A stretch of DNA of 64,000 bases from CAVPJC01 sp963705155 (GTDB lineage: Bacteria > Chloroflexota > Anaerolineae > Anaerolineales > UBA4823), in NCBI GenBank assembly GCA_963705155.1, contig CAVPJC010000024.1, positions 1-64,000 of the forward strand, read 5' to 3'. A program made the position numbers and the translations under genes. The notes beneath the pieces are model-generated. The model saw only the letters and a list, made by a program, of their open reading frames with translations. It was not told the origin of the DNA and did no database searches. Below, in pieces: positions 63,352-64,000 of the stretch; the first letter of the stretch is position 1; the number at the start of each line of letters is the position of its first letter.

Positions 63352-63486
63352 TTATGATTTACGAATTCGCCGTCGCTGCTCAATACGCACGGGAATCCGT
63401 ACGCGCCTGGTCTGGCGAAAATTTTTGTCCAGGTAGAAGGTTAATACCGCTAAAACTACACCACTTGCCACAATCACCCAGTACAT
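63352..63486 (-). CDS. 44-residue single-helix membrane protein
   Basis: MYWVIVASGVVLAVLTFYLD is a hydrophobic helix followed by a strongly basic tail (FRQTRRVRIPVRIEQRRRIRKS is residues 24-44). ATG 63486 has AAAAGGAGTA upstream. It resembles small membrane peptides that dock on larger complexes; no family recognised. Coding is supported by the ribosome site and the signal-anchor composition. Confidence 0.5.
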   Translation of the reverse strand: MYWVIVASGVVLAVLTFYLDKNFRQTRRVRIPVRIEQRRRIRKS

Positions 63487-63606
63487 GATCTACTCCTTTT
63501 CAAAGTCGCAGAGTGTCTTTCTGCAACGGCTATGCATTATATTAGCACAAATCAGGCGATTTGTCAATATTATGTATAAGTATTGTATTAGAATATTGAA
63601 CAGAAA

Positions 63607-64000
63607 TCAGAAAAATTGGCCAGTTTCAACTTCCCCCAGGGCGTGTTTTAGATCGGCGGTGCGCATGATAACGGTGGTGTTCCTTACACCCGAGCCGATC
63701 GACACTTCTTCTTCTTGAAATACGCTTTCATCCACCAGAATACGCATGGGCTGCGGCAGGCCAAACGGCGATACAGCCCCGGTGGCGTATTGGGTTCTCT
63801 CCAGCACTTCTTCAGGGGTCGCCATGGTCATGCGTGAAACGCCCAGATGTTCACGCAGGGCTGGCCATGAAATTTGCCGGTCGCCTGCCACCAGCACCAT
63901 CACATAATCCCCTGCACCCAGGCGAAACACGATGCTGCGCACCACCTGTCCGGGGCGCTGGCCGCGCTCGCGGGCTGCCTGTTCCAGGGAATGCACCTGC
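63607..64000 (-). CDS. YbaK/ProX-type aminoacyl-tRNA deacylase (5' partial)
   Basis: At least 130 residues; the frame is open to the window edge. GQVVRSIVFRLGAGDYVMVLVAGDRQ, REHLGVSRMTMATPEEVLERT, GAVSPFGLPQPMRILVDESVF and VIMRTADLKHALGEV are the YbaK/EbsC blocks; these proteins hydrolyse mischarged Cys-tRNA-Pro or Ala-tRNA-Pro. The start shown as GTG 63996 is likely internal; the real one is past 64000. Confidence 0.85.
   Translation of the reverse strand, partial: QVHSLEQAARERGQRPGQVVRSIVFRLGAGDYVMVLVAGDRQISWPALREHLGVSRMTMATPEEVLERTQYATGAVSPFGLPQPMRILVDESVFQEEEVSIGSGVRNTTVIMRTADLKHALGEVETGQFF

Noticed and set aside
1..64000. CRISPR arrays, tRNA and rRNA genes
   Set aside because: No regularly spaced repeats, no cloverleaf-compatible CCA-type ends with T-arm GTTCRA, and no rRNA-like conserved blocks were noticed by eye. 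A tRNAscan/Infernal run would be decisive.

Overview
The window reads as chromosome of an anaerobic or facultatively anaerobic, respiring bacterium, most likely a Chloroflexota member of the Anaerolineae type. This is inferred from gene repertoire only: a KorDABC-type 2-oxoacid:ferredoxin oxidoreductase, NrfHA nitrite ammonification, tungsten-type aldehyde:ferredoxin oxidoreductase, DUF6159 and DUF5667/5666-like proteins, secreted Thr/Pro-linker C39 peptidase-TPR proteins and an HTH-CHAD fusion. There is no rRNA, tRNA or CRISPR array that I can see.

Layout. 1-10.5 kb is an accessory region with visibly lower G+C: a catabolic cluster (Asp/Glu racemase, SDR dehydrogenase, amidohydrolase, UroD-like protein, MoaD-like protein, aldehyde:ferredoxin oxidoreductase), an IS1-like element, an IS630 element with clear ends, a tyrosine recombinase and an ArfB-type ribosome-rescue gene. 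Its right edge falls inside a second, truncated arfB. 10.5-26.3 kb, nearly all on the minus strand, holds a membrane sulfatase-like protein, a NarL-type two-component pair, cysK-cysE, a copper/iron-sulfur/heme electron-transfer cluster, a MOSC protein, korDABC with an added membrane protein, and a cyanophycinase-like peptidase. 26.4-34.8 kb (plus strand) is a divalent-metal region: an M-box Mg2+ riboswitch with terminator, a soluble PRC/MgtE_N/CBS protein, an NRAMP-related transporter with altered metal-site motifs, an SLC13/TrkA_C permease, a CDF transporter, a Memo protein and a CorC/HlyC protein. 34.9-38.8 kb carries a badly broken priA, a DUF6159 protein and a phosphoribosyltransferase. 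39-43 kb is a polyphosphate cluster (sixA, HTH-CHAD, ppk1). 43-45.7 kb has a Crp-type regulator convergent with nrfHA, whose upstream region has a perfect TGTGA-N6-TCACA site. 46-64 kb has an ECF sigma factor with a putative partner, a glycosyltransferase, sbcDC, two paralogous C39-TPR proteins, a PIN/AbrB pair, ftsK, rnz, small metabolic genes and a YbaK-type deacylase.

Two observations stand out. First, 62738-63286 is best read as a selenoprotein: an in-frame TGA lies where the peroxidatic Cys of AhpC-TSA_2 proteins is expected, in a U-x-x-C motif, and is followed by a hairpin of the right size and spacing for a bacterial SECIS. Second, the M-box/MgtE_N-CBS/NRAMP arrangement suggests a two-gene Mg2+ importer in which the MgtE cytosolic sensor is separated from any MgtE membrane domain and paired with an NRAMP-fold channel partner.

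Many genes, including housekeeping ones (priA, ppk1, nrfH, memo, corC), carry single-base frameshifts while the protein sequence on both sides stays well conserved. They cluster at 0.4-7.4 kb and 34.9-37.4 kb. Sequencing or assembly error is the simplest explanation for most, so 'pseudogene' below means 'interrupted as read', not proven loss of function.
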